From contig CM012953.1 in assembly GCA_000181795.3 (NCBI GenBank), positions 13,147,520 through 13,211,519 of the forward strand: a stretch of DNA of 64,000 nucleotides, written 5' to 3'. How positions within the stretch are numbered: the stretch's first letter is position 1; each line of letters begins with the position of its first letter. This document shows positions 24,582 to 37,293 of this stretch, piece by piece. The position numbers were made by a program, and so were the translations under genes. Origin of the DNA: Trichinella spiralis (taxonomy: Eukaryota; Nematoda; Enoplea; Trichinellida; Trichinellidae). Under the pieces are notes generated by a model. The model made no database searches. It was not told the origin of the DNA and saw only the letters and a program-made list of their open reading frames with translations.

Positions 24582-26446
24582 TTAATTTTTTTTGATCGCT
24601 TCGCTGAATTCTTTTATGATTGCTGAATATTCCGGAGCGTTGGTAAACACGGTTCCCACGACAACATTCGAGCCAAATTTAGGATGTTTGATCACTTTGC
24701 AGCAGACCATATCTTCGACGGTGAAACCCAACAGACTGTAACGTTCATCAGTTTCGAACAATGTTGCATTCGTATACCCAGAATAAAACTACAAACAAGC
24801 AAATATTTACAACACGTTTCATTCAAAATGTTACGATTCGTTTGTTCTTTGAAAACACTTACAGGCTTTCCACTGAAAGGATCGATGAAATCCGCCCAAT
24901 AGCCATGATCTCTGATTATACAAACAATATCTTTTGCCACATTTATAAACTGAAAAATATTAATTGAATAATTAATTCAATTTTCCTTACAAAACAACTC
25001 ACATCTTCGTTAATGTTTTCCCGCTCTGCTTCTCCCTCTGCACTCCAAACGACCATATCATTTAAAGTTTTCTTCGAAAGACAAAGCGCTGTCATGGTTC
25101 TATTCATCACGTCAACAGTTGGAAAAAGATCTCGTAACTCTGAAAAACAAAAAAAACACAATAATATATCCAAAAAATAACAAGGCTTTTCCTTTTATTA
25201 TATACCTCTCCGGACCAACAACGGGCATGGGACGATCGAAGTATCGAAATTTTTCAGCATCAACTGATATTTGTTGGGTCGTTTCTTCGGCATTGGTGGC
25301 GTTCCAGCGAATGCACACATCAAATTATTATCAATAGATGCTGTATATCTCTGTAAATTATAAAACAAAAATAACAGCCAATTCAAACGCACGTTAATGG
25401 ACGGCATTGACAAACAACACCGAGCTATGTAATCAATTATGAATTGTAATACACTGAACAAATACTCTAGCATAATTCATAATAAAAATTTACATGTCAT
25501 CTACTAAAGATAGTCAATATTTGAAAACGATCATATTTGGTTGAAAACATCCCTTTTATCGAAACTACTCTCATAATTTAACGTATGAATTCACAGTGTG
25601 CCTGAACGCCACGTTCAAAATAACAAAGAAAATTAACCGTACGCTTGTAGTCATTGCCAACTTATTTAATTACAAAATGATTTTTTTTTAACAAAAAGAA
25701 AATTAAATTCAACAATAATAGAAATGATAAACATAAACCGTATAATCGAAAAAAATTCAATTTGAAAACAAACAAAATTTGCAATAATAAACAAATATGG
25801 ACTAAAAGGTAAATAATTATTTCACAGCTTAATTTTTTAATATTTTAATTAATTTTTATAAAACTTCTGTTAATTAATACATATATAATTATTAATAAAA
25901 TATACATACTAAAATAAATATAAAATTCTGAAAACCTTTGTTTTCCTCCAAACAACTGTCATAAGTTGTCATTAGTGTCAAAGGTTAACATCATCAATCA
26001 TTTACTTGCTAATTGATAAATTATAAATTTATAAAATGTTTTTTCAACCAATTAACGAAATTTTCAGTGTAATAAATATTTCAAAATTTTTTCATTTTTT
26101 AAATTTCATTAATTTAAATTTTAGTTTTCATTCTCACCATGTTTTTTCCACTGCCGTCTATACGACCATAAGCAGGAAAAGTTTGACACCCAACATTCGG
26201 AAGTAAGCGAAAATTGGATAAAGTATTCGCTCGTTCAGGTAATTGATTAGCTTGTTGAGAATTCAAATATGGAGCACCCGTTGCCCGAAAAGTTAAAGCA
26301 GAAAGCGGCTGCTCCTTCAATACGTTGTTTACTGCAACAACGGCACTTGAGAATACGGATCGATTACCACTTTTTACGTTCTGTAACAAAAAAATTTCAA
26401 TACAATCAATATAAACATAAAATGAAATTCATACTTGCAACGACAT
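24582..26446 (-). CDS. MMADHC: MMADHC, cobalamin trafficking protein (CblD)
   Basis: MMADHC directs processed vitamin B12 to cytosolic methionine synthase and mitochondrial methylmalonyl-CoA mutase. Six exons (26446-26435, 26380-26138, 25350-25206, 25139-25003, 24949-24863, 24788-24582) join in frame into 276 residues; human has 296. The first coding exon is a 12-nt microexon, MSLQ. Family blocks are clear: FRLLPNVG, CPLLVRRELRDLFP, NDMVVWS, then GYWADFIDPFSGKP, TLFETDERY and CCKVIKHPKFG, ending near VVVGTVFTNAP. The frame chosen in exon 25350-25206 is the only one that gives CPLLVRRELRDLFP on splicing; two other frames there are also open and could mislead. The first roughly 60 residues are variable and may include a mitochondrial targeting signal. 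The intron at 25351-26137 is unusually long for this gene. Confidence 0.94.
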
Positions 26447-28156
26447 GGCAATTCAAGAAGCAGTACAAGTTCAGAAATTCAAATTATTCTACGGTACTAA
26501 AATAGAACTACAGTAATACAAAATAATAAAAGTAAGTGACTTACTAACTGTAATAAAATTTTATAATTTTTTTTGTAATTTTATAAAAAAAATTAAAAAC
26601 TGAGTATTTTAATAATAATTTTTTAATGTTAAATCCAATAATAATTAATTTTTTTCATCAAATTTTTAATAAAAATAAATTTAGCTTAACAGTTTTCAAA
26701 TCATTTAAGTAACTCTTAATTTCATTTACTTAAGCTACAATTTAGAATAATAAGCATGTTATATATTTTGACTGATGCTCACTTCATGATTTTATAGTAG
26801 AATTATGTTGTTTTTCTAGAAATCTATTTCAAAACAGGTTTATTTGATCGATATTTGATAGATTTGTATTTTTAGAATGTACTGTGATATTTTGCTCGTT
26901 TAAAATAGTGTATATTTGGTCTGATTTATTTACTTTCTTCTCCATATGTTGTGACGCGTCAGTAAAGCTATATCTTGAAATTGACACTATGAATCAAAAA
27001 TTCATGATATTGAAAAGAATGCGCAATACTGATTTATCACAGCATAGCAACATTTAATTAAATCACGCAACTACTATAATTATTAATCAGATCATATTTT
27101 GCTTGCAACAACATTATCAGGTGAATAATTAGCTTTTGTAAAATATTCATATAAAGGTTTTCTACCAGTTTTTTGCATTCACTTTGCTATCAGTATTCAT
27201 CGTTTTTTAATGTATCTCATTTATAACAGTATAACTTTGTATTGTGTACTTCCTCTGTCTGTTTCTAACTCATATACTGAATGAATGTATGTAACGCAGT
27301 GGGGGAGTGAACAAGCGATTAAATTTAATTCTTCATTTCAAGGAACGCCTGGACCTACCGGTCATCTTCATTGACAGCTAACGTTACCCCCGAAGCATTA
27401 CGGCCTTTGAATTCTGGTACTGTTGACGGAAGAAGGCATGTGGTTCGTCGACTGTCAACAGCAAGCCCCTCCTTTCTTTTAGATCTGGTTGCATATTTAT
27501 GATATTTATTATGATGTACGCTTTTTCTTCACCCAAGACCAGGACCAGCGTTTCGTCAGCAGGATAAAAGACCAGAAATTAGGATTAAAAAGGGAATTTT
27601 AAACGTAAAGGGGAGTTGATGTGTTAGGTGCCATCGTGCGTAGCGCTGCCCTGTTCGTGTATTGTCTATTTTACACTGTCATATTATTATTCATTAATGT
27701 TTACATCCTGTACGTCTTGTTCTAGACAGATAATGCCTCGTGATCAACAACAACAGAGTACAAAGATGAACGTGGAATATGGCTCGAAGATAAGGCCGGC
27801 ACTTCACATATACAGTCATTGATTGACATTATTAGAAAAAATATAATAAAATGAATTATGCTTATAAAATGTTAAATTTATTTACAATTATTGTTCTCTG
27901 TACAAAAAAAAATAACGAAGCATTGTATCTCTAAAAGATGCAATATAAAAGAATAAAAAATTATAATTATTACGTAATTTAGAATACGTTATATTGCGTA
28001 ATTTCGCCAATTTTCACATACACATTCATGTAAACGGTACAAATATATTACAAATAAAAACATCATAATCAGTAAAGTTCATGAAATTATCAGTTACTTA
28101 TTATCTTATAACAGAGTTTATTCTTTAAAATCTTTCAACAAAAATAATTGAAAATA
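26447..28156. other. Intergenic, with a GC-richer island
   Basis: The flanks are very AT-rich. From about 27290 to 27800 the base composition changes clearly, with G runs (GTGGGGGAG), GCCGGC and long non-AT words, but there is no credible protein; the open frame 27628-27822 has no resemblance to known families. It could be a solo long terminal repeat or other inserted element. I could not find matching ends or a target duplication. Confidence 0.35.
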
Positions 28157-29942
28157 TTAAACATCTTCAGGCGGTGGGATTTTATCGCCAAAACTTGGTT
28201 GCTCTGAATCATCAGTCATGGCCAAATTGCGATAAGCCCATCCAGGGAGCTTCTGCTTTTCTGACTTAATATAACAACAACAGCATGGAGCATTTTCCAC
28301 AGTTATGTACCAGTAAGACACTAAAACCCAAGTGGCACAACAAGTAAAAATAAAAAGCACTACACTCAAGAATGGACCATAAGTTGTAGAGAATTTATCC
28401 GAATTGCTGAAGTCTTCTTCCTTGAGCATCATAAAAGACTTATTCATCAAATTTTCTGGAGATGCGCAACTGAAAAATAAATATTTATGTAAAGTTGTTC
28501 TACATAAATAATGGAAACATTCATCTGTTTATCTATTCAATATTTTTAAAATGCGAATAGTTTATTAGGCATTAATTTTACCACTAGATAATAATCATTA
28601 CATGACATGTGATAAATTCCAAATTTTACAATACATTCGAATAGCAAAACGTAATGAGCATCAATCAAATATTTATGAGTAAACGAAAATAGAAAAAAAA
28701 CCAAATTGAAACTAATAATTTTGAATGATAAAAAATTATTTCATAAAGATAACATTTTAATGCTGAATTAAAATATTCACATTTAACATTGTCATCAATG
28801 AAACTCACATACCTAACTGGACCTTGGATCTTTGACTTCAAACGGAGCAACCATTTCAAATTTGAATCACATTTAAATGGATTTGCAGCCAGTCGAATAA
28901 TTGTTACCTTATCCCAAGGCAACAATTTTTCACTGAGCGACATCAGGCTATTATTTGAAAAGTCGATTAACTTGAGCTTCAGTTTGAAATTTGTATCGAC
29001 ACCAAAAGAATACGGATCAAGCAATTTAAACAACGGTGAATCAGTAATAGCAACGGTGTCTAAATGATTCAAAAAGCAAAAAGCGCAACCACCAACCTCT
29101 GTCAATTGTGGCATGTGTCGCAATTGTATATTTTCCAAATTTGGATACAACTGAAATGCGTAAGTGCTAATACGCAATATTGGATTTCCACTGAGAACAA
29201 GTCGATTAAGCTTGCTTAAATTGTTAAGCTGTGGTACAGTTTCCAGTTGATTGTTGCGCAAAGAAAGAACTTCCAAATGGTTTAAACTTTTAAATGCATC
29301 TTTAGGAATGAAACTCAATTTCGTATTTTCCATGCTCAATTCAAGTAAGCTGGATAATCCTTCAAACGATGCATTCGTGATCCTTTTCAACGGGTTGTCA
29401 TCCAAATACAAATACAACAGAAGATGAAGATTTTCAAATGGAGAATTGTCGATTGCTTCCAATAAATTGTGACTGAGATCAAGATTTCGCAAACTCAAAT
29501 CAACATTGTCAAAAATAGACGACTCCAATTCAGTTAGCTTATTGTTTGACAATAACAGATCATGCAAATTGATCATTGAAGAAAATACAGCCGGTTCGAT
29601 TTGGTGAATTAAATTTCGTCTCAAATCAAGGCGCATCAATTGTTTCTCATAATGAGGCATCACCTCACCTTTCCGCAATTTTGTCAGCATATTCTCTTGC
29701 ATATTCAACTGCTCCACCACAACACCGTTGTCATTTGCAATTTTCAAATTCACTGTTTCCAGCTTTTCACCGTTGCAATTAACAATACCTTCCTGTTCAC
29801 AAGAACAAGGACCATATTTGGGCACGCAAACTAGCATTTCAGCACTGCTGTTGTTCGGTGATAACTGACATTGCACAACTGCAAACAACGTAACCAATAT
29901 CGCTTGAAATGTGTACTTTGGCATATTTTGGCAGAATTTCAT
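28157..29942 (-). CDS. Leucine-rich-repeat single-pass membrane protein, copy A
   Basis: Two exons, 29942-28813 and 28469-28157, join in frame into 480 residues. The frame's first ATG is at 29942 and begins a signal peptide (FQAILVTLFAVVQC). A Cys cap follows (CVPKYGPCSCEQEGIVNC), then about ten leucine-rich repeats of the L..L.L..N.L type to about residue 350. A C-terminal cap (NPFKCDSNLKWL ... CASPENL) is completed by the splice. The second Cys of the usual CDC is Ser here. A membrane span lies at about 408-431 (SVVLFIFTCCATWVLVSYW), followed by a CCCC cluster, a possible palmitoylation site, and an acidic, Pro-rich tail. Such proteins are cell-surface receptors or adhesion molecules; the ligand is unknown. 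Its paralogue lies about 4.9 kb away, divergently transcribed. Confidence 0.9.
29102..29868 (-). repeat. Homogenised ectodomain tract, copy A
   Basis: This 767-bp part of the LRR gene matches 34903-35670 on the other strand almost base for base, including third codon positions, with only a few replacements (for example Gly/Asp, Ala/Ser and Asn-Ala/Asp-Thr). Identity falls sharply after CCACAATTGACA and before CAGTTATCAC. Confidence 0.92.
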
Positions 29943-32900
29943 CACTTTGTGCAGCGGATTTTCAGTTCAGTCTACTTTACGCCTAAAAATGGAATACTTT
30001 TCAAACATTTTTAATTAAATAAAAGTTGTTTCCATTATTCCAGATTTATTCGGCTTAAATTAACTATTTTAAGCCTTAATTATTTAGTAGAAGTAAAAGC
30101 TCAAATTACAAAGATACACAAACTACAAGCTGTGCACAATTAAACTATTCCAAAGTATGTGAACAAATCAATTAATAATGTAATTATTCGATGGTTATCA
30201 GTATTGGACAAAAATTATTCCATTTTAGCGTAACATACCTAAGGTCTCTTCAAAGACTAGCTCTCTTTAATGCTTCTTTTTTATCATTCATATATATTTA
30301 TATGGCATGATATATTTTAAATTAGTATTTTAAAATTTGTTTAAAATAATTGTTTAATGTTACGAATGTAATCAGCAGACAATACTTTAAAGAATAATTA
30401 TTTCAGAATGTGGAACACCCAGTTTGAATAACTCCAGTGGAAAAAATTTTTATCAAATGGAAAATTGTGATGTTCTATTTGATATTTTAAGACAATCAAT
30501 ACAAAACTTCTATATTTCACAGTCCAATTAAAATCGTCGTTTGTGCAGTAAAATGAAATCATTTCTATTATGGATAAATTACTGGAAAAATCAGTAATAA
30601 AAAAATACAAAAGAAAAAAATACAATGGACAAAATGAATAAACTTACATTACTCATCTATTTCAATTTTGCTGTTTCATGAAAATAAATATTTTCACCAA
30701 GTGAGACAGTAAATTTTGAAATTTACTTAAATATGTATTAGGTGAAGTGATCAAGAGAGAGAAATTTTGCAATTGCACTGGAATGCTGCAAAAATTGTTT
30801 AAAATAGTGTTCAAAAAGCAAAACATGTGTTTAAAAGTTTGAAAATGTTTTTTTATTTTTTTTCTTCCTCGGTATATTTGACGAGAAATGCAGTTTTAGT
30901 TTGGTGCTTAAATTTTTTAAACAATGTTGCCTTATCGCCATCCGTAGACAAACACTTCTCAGTAAAAGCAATTTAATGAAGCATTTTGTATTGATTTTGA
31001 TGATAAAATTTGACTGATGCTCATACTGGCTTTTCGTTTCAACGATAAAAATCGCAATCATTACAAACTTTAAATGTATTTTTTCTATTTAAAAAACTGT
31101 CATTATGAAAGAAAAATGTTAAAATTGATAAAAATCATTAAAGCTGAAATTAAAATTGTACTGAACAAAGTTTTTTGCCAATTTATTCAACTCAAATTGC
31201 TACTAAATACAAATTTGTAAAAAAAACAACACGCTTAATTTAAACACTAATGAATAATAAAAATGATTGATATTCAGAATGAGATTTTTAAATTGCAGAC
31301 TTGAAATACGTGTAAAAAAAATTTAAAATTGACTATCAAAAACAAAATGCTCCATTTAAACATGTGGAAGACGATGTATAAAAAGCACAACCTACTTTTA
31401 GCAGCAACATAAGAAGCAAGCAGTCGTCCATTAAAATGGCTTGAAGCAAGTTGAGCATCGTTGTCAGATTTAAAAATTATACATTAAAACAATTTTTAAC
31501 GTTACCCAAAGAAAATTACGAAATAAACTGAAAAGCAAGCAACAACCACAACGTCACCAAACTATATTGCAAAGTAAACAGGCAATCGATGACTTCGTAA
31601 AACAAATGACAAACTGTCATTCATCAATGACGACAGTTTCTTCACTTTGCCATTTTGGCAATGTATCTCTTCAGGGTCAACAGTGTTCACAAAAATCATA
31701 GCTTTCATAAAACTGATATGCTTTAAAATTAAAACTGGAAAGTTATAAATTTATAGAAAAAATTATTTTCAAATTAAAATTTTATTCAAAAATTTTCATT
31801 TACAAGCAATTTCTAGCTGCTTTTCTTTATTAACAGGCCAAATCTGAAAATGATTAATGAATAAGAGTAGTGGCATTTTGCTGTTACTGTTTCATTTTCT
31901 GAAAAGCTTCTTACAATGAAAACATTATCGACTATTCTGATAATTAAATACGCCATTTCTCTTCTAGCAAAATCTCATTTTCTCCAATCAAACACAATAA
32001 AAGAAAAATATTATTCTCAAAATATAAAATTACCCCCGTCTTCCTCAAATCCAATTAATTAATGATTAATATTATTAAAATTAAACTTAAAATTTATTCC
32101 AATCACTTTTCAACTTCCAACAAAATCAGTTTAAATTTTTACAATCGTATCTATTTTGAAATGACAAAATTACCAAAATCTACATCAATGGTTTTAAACA
32201 CATTTTGTTCATTTTTCATGAATTCAAATTATCACTTTTCAGCATCTGTTCACCATGCCACTGCTCAAACATTGTTTTCTATTTAAAATAAATGTATAAA
32301 CATAAATTCATATGTTGCATATTTAAAATTGAATCTCTTTTTTTAAAACACCCTTTGCAACAGCATTTTTTTACTAACATTAAAATAGATATGCATATCA
32401 TGAAACGAAAATCAGCAGTAAAAAATATAAGAGCTCAGAATAAACAGCTTAGTTTAATTATATTAATTTTATTAAAAATTAAACATCTGCTAAATTTACC
32501 TAGCAAAAATAAAGTTTAAAAGCATTTTCTTAAAGCTTTCTAAATAAAGCCATCATGTGTCTATTTATTTGTCAATAAATTATCAAAAAAACAGATACAA
32601 CGTTAAATTAATAGTACATATTGAATTACTATTTATTTTTTTTAATAAGCTGTATGAAAAATCAATTATTTTCTGTTTCAAATTTGTATGATAATTTCAT
32701 GTTATTTTGACAAGCTTTGTTATTATTTTTATAATCGATTTATACGCCGTATGAAAATCATATGACATCAATTTCCCGTGTGAATTGCATTCTTTGCCAA
32801 GTTGAATTCTTTTTTCTTATCATCTCACAATGTTGCCAACTTTTAGCAATCAATCACCTATTGCTACCATTCTACAAGCATCTTAAATGTAATAAATAAT

Positions 32901-34835
32901 GTTAAATTTCGAACAACAGCCATTACTGAAATGGAACAACGTTTCCCTTTTCAAAATTTTGCAACATGAGAAAGTATAAAATGCATGTTTTAAAATTTAA
33001 TAATTGAATTTTATATTAAAAAATAATTGAAATTCGATAATATCTGTATTTAAAAATACTTTTTTTTACGAATAAATGCATACAGTTATCTATCTGTACA
33101 TTCTTGCAGTTATTTTAAGCTTTGCATTCAGCTCAGCTAAATGTCAACTTGACAGCACGACTAGTTTTGCCTTCTTATCAAATGGAATACGTTTAATGAG
33201 CTAATTCCAATACATAACTCACATCTTATAACATGAATAAAACAGCTAATTTTAAAATTTGTTGTCTTCTTCAAGCTAACAAACTCACCTTGCAGTAGTA
33301 ATACAGGATAGATTATTCGTTTCAAGCTTTGATTTTAAAGAATATAACAAAACAAGTAACCAAACAATGCTCGGTCACACGTTAAACGTTGTCAATTCAC
33401 CAGCTGCTCATGTGAAGCTCAATTTAATACAGCAGTGCAGTTGAAAAAATTTAAACCAGCTTTTATTAAGCGCACAGCGTTTTGAAATTTCCTTCAACAC
33501 TGCAGTTGAATAATAAAATCATGTGAACAGGATAGACGTGTCAAAATGTGAACAAACATTCCATTTGAAACAGTCACTTCAAAAAGCCGTACATTCATCA
33601 GTTAACAAACAAATCAGTGCATTAATATTCTTACCAATATAAAGTGAAATTTACAGACTACAATTGAATGTAAATTTATTGCTCAACTCTACCATTCACA
33701 ATTAATTTCCATGCAGCATCATCCTGGAAATGTGCATTCATTTGCAATTTTACAGTAATCACATTAAAACTTGCATATTCAAGTATTTTGAACAATATCG
33801 TATTGACGTCATTTTGCAAACTTTAATCTTGAATGCATTCTTTGCCGCACTTTTTGCTGGATATATTCTTTTCTATTATTTGAAAAATTTTGTCATAAAC
33901 ATACGTAAAAATAAACAGTTTTATTTTTTGAAAATGTTTCTTCTGAATTAATTGAATTTTGCTTTTATCATTGCTGAGCTGTAAATATACATATAGAAAA
34001 AGACACCACTTGCTATAAATAACATACTGAATGATGTATATACGTGTTTCAATTTTATATTGAGAAAAACAGTACGTATATCACAAACAACACAACCACT
34101 TTCAATAAATATAAGGGGAAATTACCAGTAAATATGCATTGGAGAATGCTAGTGTTATGACATTAAATAAATGCTGATATCTACTTAAAATTGACCTGAA
34201 AATGTTATCAGCATGCACAAAAGTGAAGAAATGAATGACAAGCATTGCTTGAATGACACCTTGTCATTTAACTATTGTAATCTTCGAAAGTTAGATATAC
34301 TTCGCTGACGCCTGTTAGTCGCGCATTTCAAATTTTATCAAGATTTATCAAAGAGCGGCATCAATTCGTCCAGAAAATAATTTCAGCATAAAATATAAAT
34401 AATTATTTTTAACCTTTTCTGTTTTTGAAAGAATTTTATTTTTGGAAATTATTTCCGAAAGACGAAAACCAATTATATTGTAAGAATACAAATTTGTAAA
34501 GCATATTTTGGACTTCAGATTTCAATTTGCATTCTAAATAGCCTTTTTAAAAGCGTTAGACATAAAATGAAATTGTTTTCCAAGAATTTTTTGAATAAAC
34601 GTTTCATTGAAAATAGCATCTCTGTTCAGTATTGATTGCTCAATTACTTTTATCTAAACAAATCAAAGTGAAGCAGATAATGTATTTATGTATTTTTATA
34701 ATGTAATTTTGTAATTTTATTAAATTCCACCTTCCACCAAATTATTTTTAATGAGTTGAATTAATATTACATATGTTAGCAACAGCAACAACTAACTCTA
34801 GATTTTAGAGGTGAAGAAACGTTGATCACTGATTA
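29943..34835. other. Shared upstream region of the two LRR genes
   Basis: The 4.9 kb between the divergent start codons is very AT-rich. It contains only short frames (30398-30625 -, 30831-31061 -, 32062-32519 +, 33730-33951 +) that resemble nothing. The 33730 frame predicts one hydrophobic span but lacks a splice context. No continuation of the inverted homology of the two genes was seen here, so the duplicated tract is confined to coding sequence. Confidence 0.45.
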
Positions 34836-36376
34836 ATGAGAAGAATGTATAAGATGTATGGAATTGTACTGTTGCTTACAACTTTGAACTTATTTACTAA
34901 ATCTCAGTTATCACTGAACAACAGCAGTGCTGAAATGCTAGTTTGCGTGCCCAAATATGGTCCTTGTTCTTGTGAACAGGAAGGTATTGTTAATTGCAAC
35001 GGTGAAAAGCTAGAAACAGTGAATTTGAAAATTGCAAATGACAACGATGTTGTGGTGGAGCAGCTGAATATGCAAGAGAATATGCTGACAAAATTGCGGA
35101 AAGGTGAGGTGATGCCTCATTATGAGAAACAATTGATGCGTCTTGATTTGAGACGAAATTTAATTCATCAAATCGAACCGGCTGTATTTTCTTCAATGAT
35201 CAATTTGCATGATCTGTTATTGTCAAACAATAAGCTAACTGAATTGGAGTCATCTATTTTTGACAATGTTGATTTGAGTTTGCGAAATCTTGATCTCAGT
35301 CACAATTTATTGGAATCAATTGACAATTCTCCATTTGAAAATCTTCATCTTCTGTTGTATTTGTATTTGGATGACAACCCGTTGAAAAGGATCACGGATA
35401 CATCGTTTGAAGGATTATCCAGCTTACTTGAATTGAGCATGGAAAATACGAAATTGAGTTTCATTCCTAAAGATGCATTTAAAAGTTTAAACCATTTGGA
35501 AGTTCTTTCTTTGCGCAACAATCAACTGGAAACTGTACCACAGCTTAACAATTTAAGCAAGCTTAATCGACTTGTTCTCAGTGGAAATCCAATATTGCGT
35601 ATTAGCACTTACGCATTTCAGTTGTATCCAAATTTGGAAAATATACAATTGCGACACATGCCACAATTGACACTGGTTGAAGATTGCGCTTTTTGCACTT
35701 TGAATCATTTGAATACCATTGCTATTACTGATTCGCCGTTGTTGAAATGGATTGATCCATTTGCTTTTGGTTCTAATATAAGTCTCAATTATAACTTGAA
35801 GATTGTTGATTTTTCAAATAACAATCTGCAATCTTTAGATAAGGAGTTGCTACCTTGGGAAAATGTCACTGAAATTCAGTTGGCTAATAATTCGTTCAAA
35901 TGTGACGAGTCACTAAATTGGATAATTGATATTCGCAAAAAATTACACGGAAACATAAAGTAAGTATAAATATACGTATGTTTATTATCATTTATTATTG
36001 GCGCATTATTATTTTTTTCTAAAGAAGTGCTTCTAATTTATACATTTACTCTGTTGTTGAAGTTAAATAATTAAATCAATGTTCTAGTTGCAACCAAAAG
36101 AATGACTTAAATGGCAACTTTACTATTTTTAAAAAAGACAATTCATGCTGTTCAAAAAACAGTAGAATACTGTTTTCAGTTATATTTTTAATATCAGTTT
36201 CCTGTATTATATGGTTCCTCATGTGGTATTGGTTTTTCAACAGAAAAAGTCTATGGAGGTTTTATATGTCTTCCCAGCAAGCTGTACTTTTTTATATGTA
36301 TAAAAATTTTGCAACTGCTGATGATACAGAAGAACTCATTAACTCAGATCATAATGTTTCATCACGGAACGTTTAA
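34836..36376 (+). CDS. Leucine-rich-repeat single-pass membrane protein, copy B
   Basis: Two exons, 34836-35959 and 36088-36376, join in frame into 470 residues with the same plan as copy A: signal peptide (YGIVLLLTTLNLFTKSQ), Cys cap, about ten leucine-rich repeats, C-terminal cap, membrane span (ILFSVIFLISVSCIIWFLMW) and a short tail. The splice lies at the homologous place. The ectodomain from about residue 23 to 278 is almost identical to copy A. The last repeats, cap, membrane span and tail differ strongly, with no CCCC cluster and a Tyr-containing tail ending near SRNV. Two proteins with the same binding face but different juxtamembrane and cytoplasmic parts are therefore expected. The ATG at 34836 is the first in frame; a second ATG three codons on also fits. 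Confidence 0.9.
34903..35670 (+). repeat. Homogenised ectodomain tract, copy B
   Basis: This is the partner of the tract at 29102-29868, in inverted orientation. Silent positions are conserved as well as replacement positions, which points to recent exchange rather than protein-level selection alone. Confidence 0.92.
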
Positions 36377-37293
36377 TTACACCAAAAAAAATATTTTAAA
36401 ATTTATCAGATGGCAATTTAACAGCGGTGGAGCATAACTTGGATATGCTTATTTTTACTGAAATTATGGTCGTAATTTTAACAATTAATAAAATGCTCCA
36501 GCTATATAAAACATTTTTCAGTTTCTATCACAGAAATATAAACAAAATCATAAATGAATTTAATAAATGAAGCGGCAAAAATTAAATTCTTTTAATTAAT
36601 TTTCAATTTTTAAGGCATATTAACAGTCATTATTTTTATTGCATCTTTACTTGATTTTTATTAATTGATGCTTTCCTTTGTATTCATTTATAGCTTCTTC
36701 TAACTATCTCTCAAACCTGGTATTTTGACAGTTTTGCAATAAAATCTGAAACCTCAATGCAGCATTTTTTAATTTTGTTGAACGTTATTTGATATTATTT
36801 AACTAATTATAATTAAATATTTATGAAATTTTGTGATTGAAATCGTTCAGTGTTAAATTGAATAAAATTAAACAATAAGTTTGGAAAACATGAAATGTGC
36901 CGTGAACTTTAAGCAGTGTTTGAATTGGCAAAATAAGTTTTAAATTTATTTTGTGAACTTTAATTTGTTTAATTTAAAGAATATACTATTTAAATGAGGT
37001 TCCTTTCTAATGGTATGACAAAATTTTTAGCATGGTAGCATAAAGCAGTATGTCGTTTCATCAGCAAGCAAAATTCCTCTCATACGTAACATAAGATTAC
37101 GTGTAGAGCTAAAAAATAATGATTCATCAAAAGAAAAACAAAATTCGAAATTGTCGTTGCAAAAAGTATTAAACACACATTGCATATGATTTTATTTTAA
37201 ATCAACAATAAACAACTTGTGACATCTTGGAAGGAAATTCAAAACAAATTTGCATGAATCAATATTAAAAGCTGCAGCTAAATCAGTGACTTA
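36377..37293. other. Convergent spacer between LRR copy B and TRMT13
   Basis: The two genes end towards each other here. The spacer is AT-rich and no exon was recognised. Confidence 0.45.

Noticed and set aside
25112-25337. Alternative open frames on both strands in the MMADHC third exon
   Set aside because: Only the frame giving CPLLVRRELRDLFP on splicing matches the family; the others are shadows.
28789-29834. Forward-strand open frames inside LRR copy A, and their mirror at 34990-35196
   Set aside because: Antisense shadows of the LRR coding sequence; they appear in both copies only because the genes are near-identical.
33730-33951. Hydrophobic 73-codon frame between the LRR genes
   Set aside because: One possible membrane span only; AT-rich low-complexity codons, no splice context or homology.
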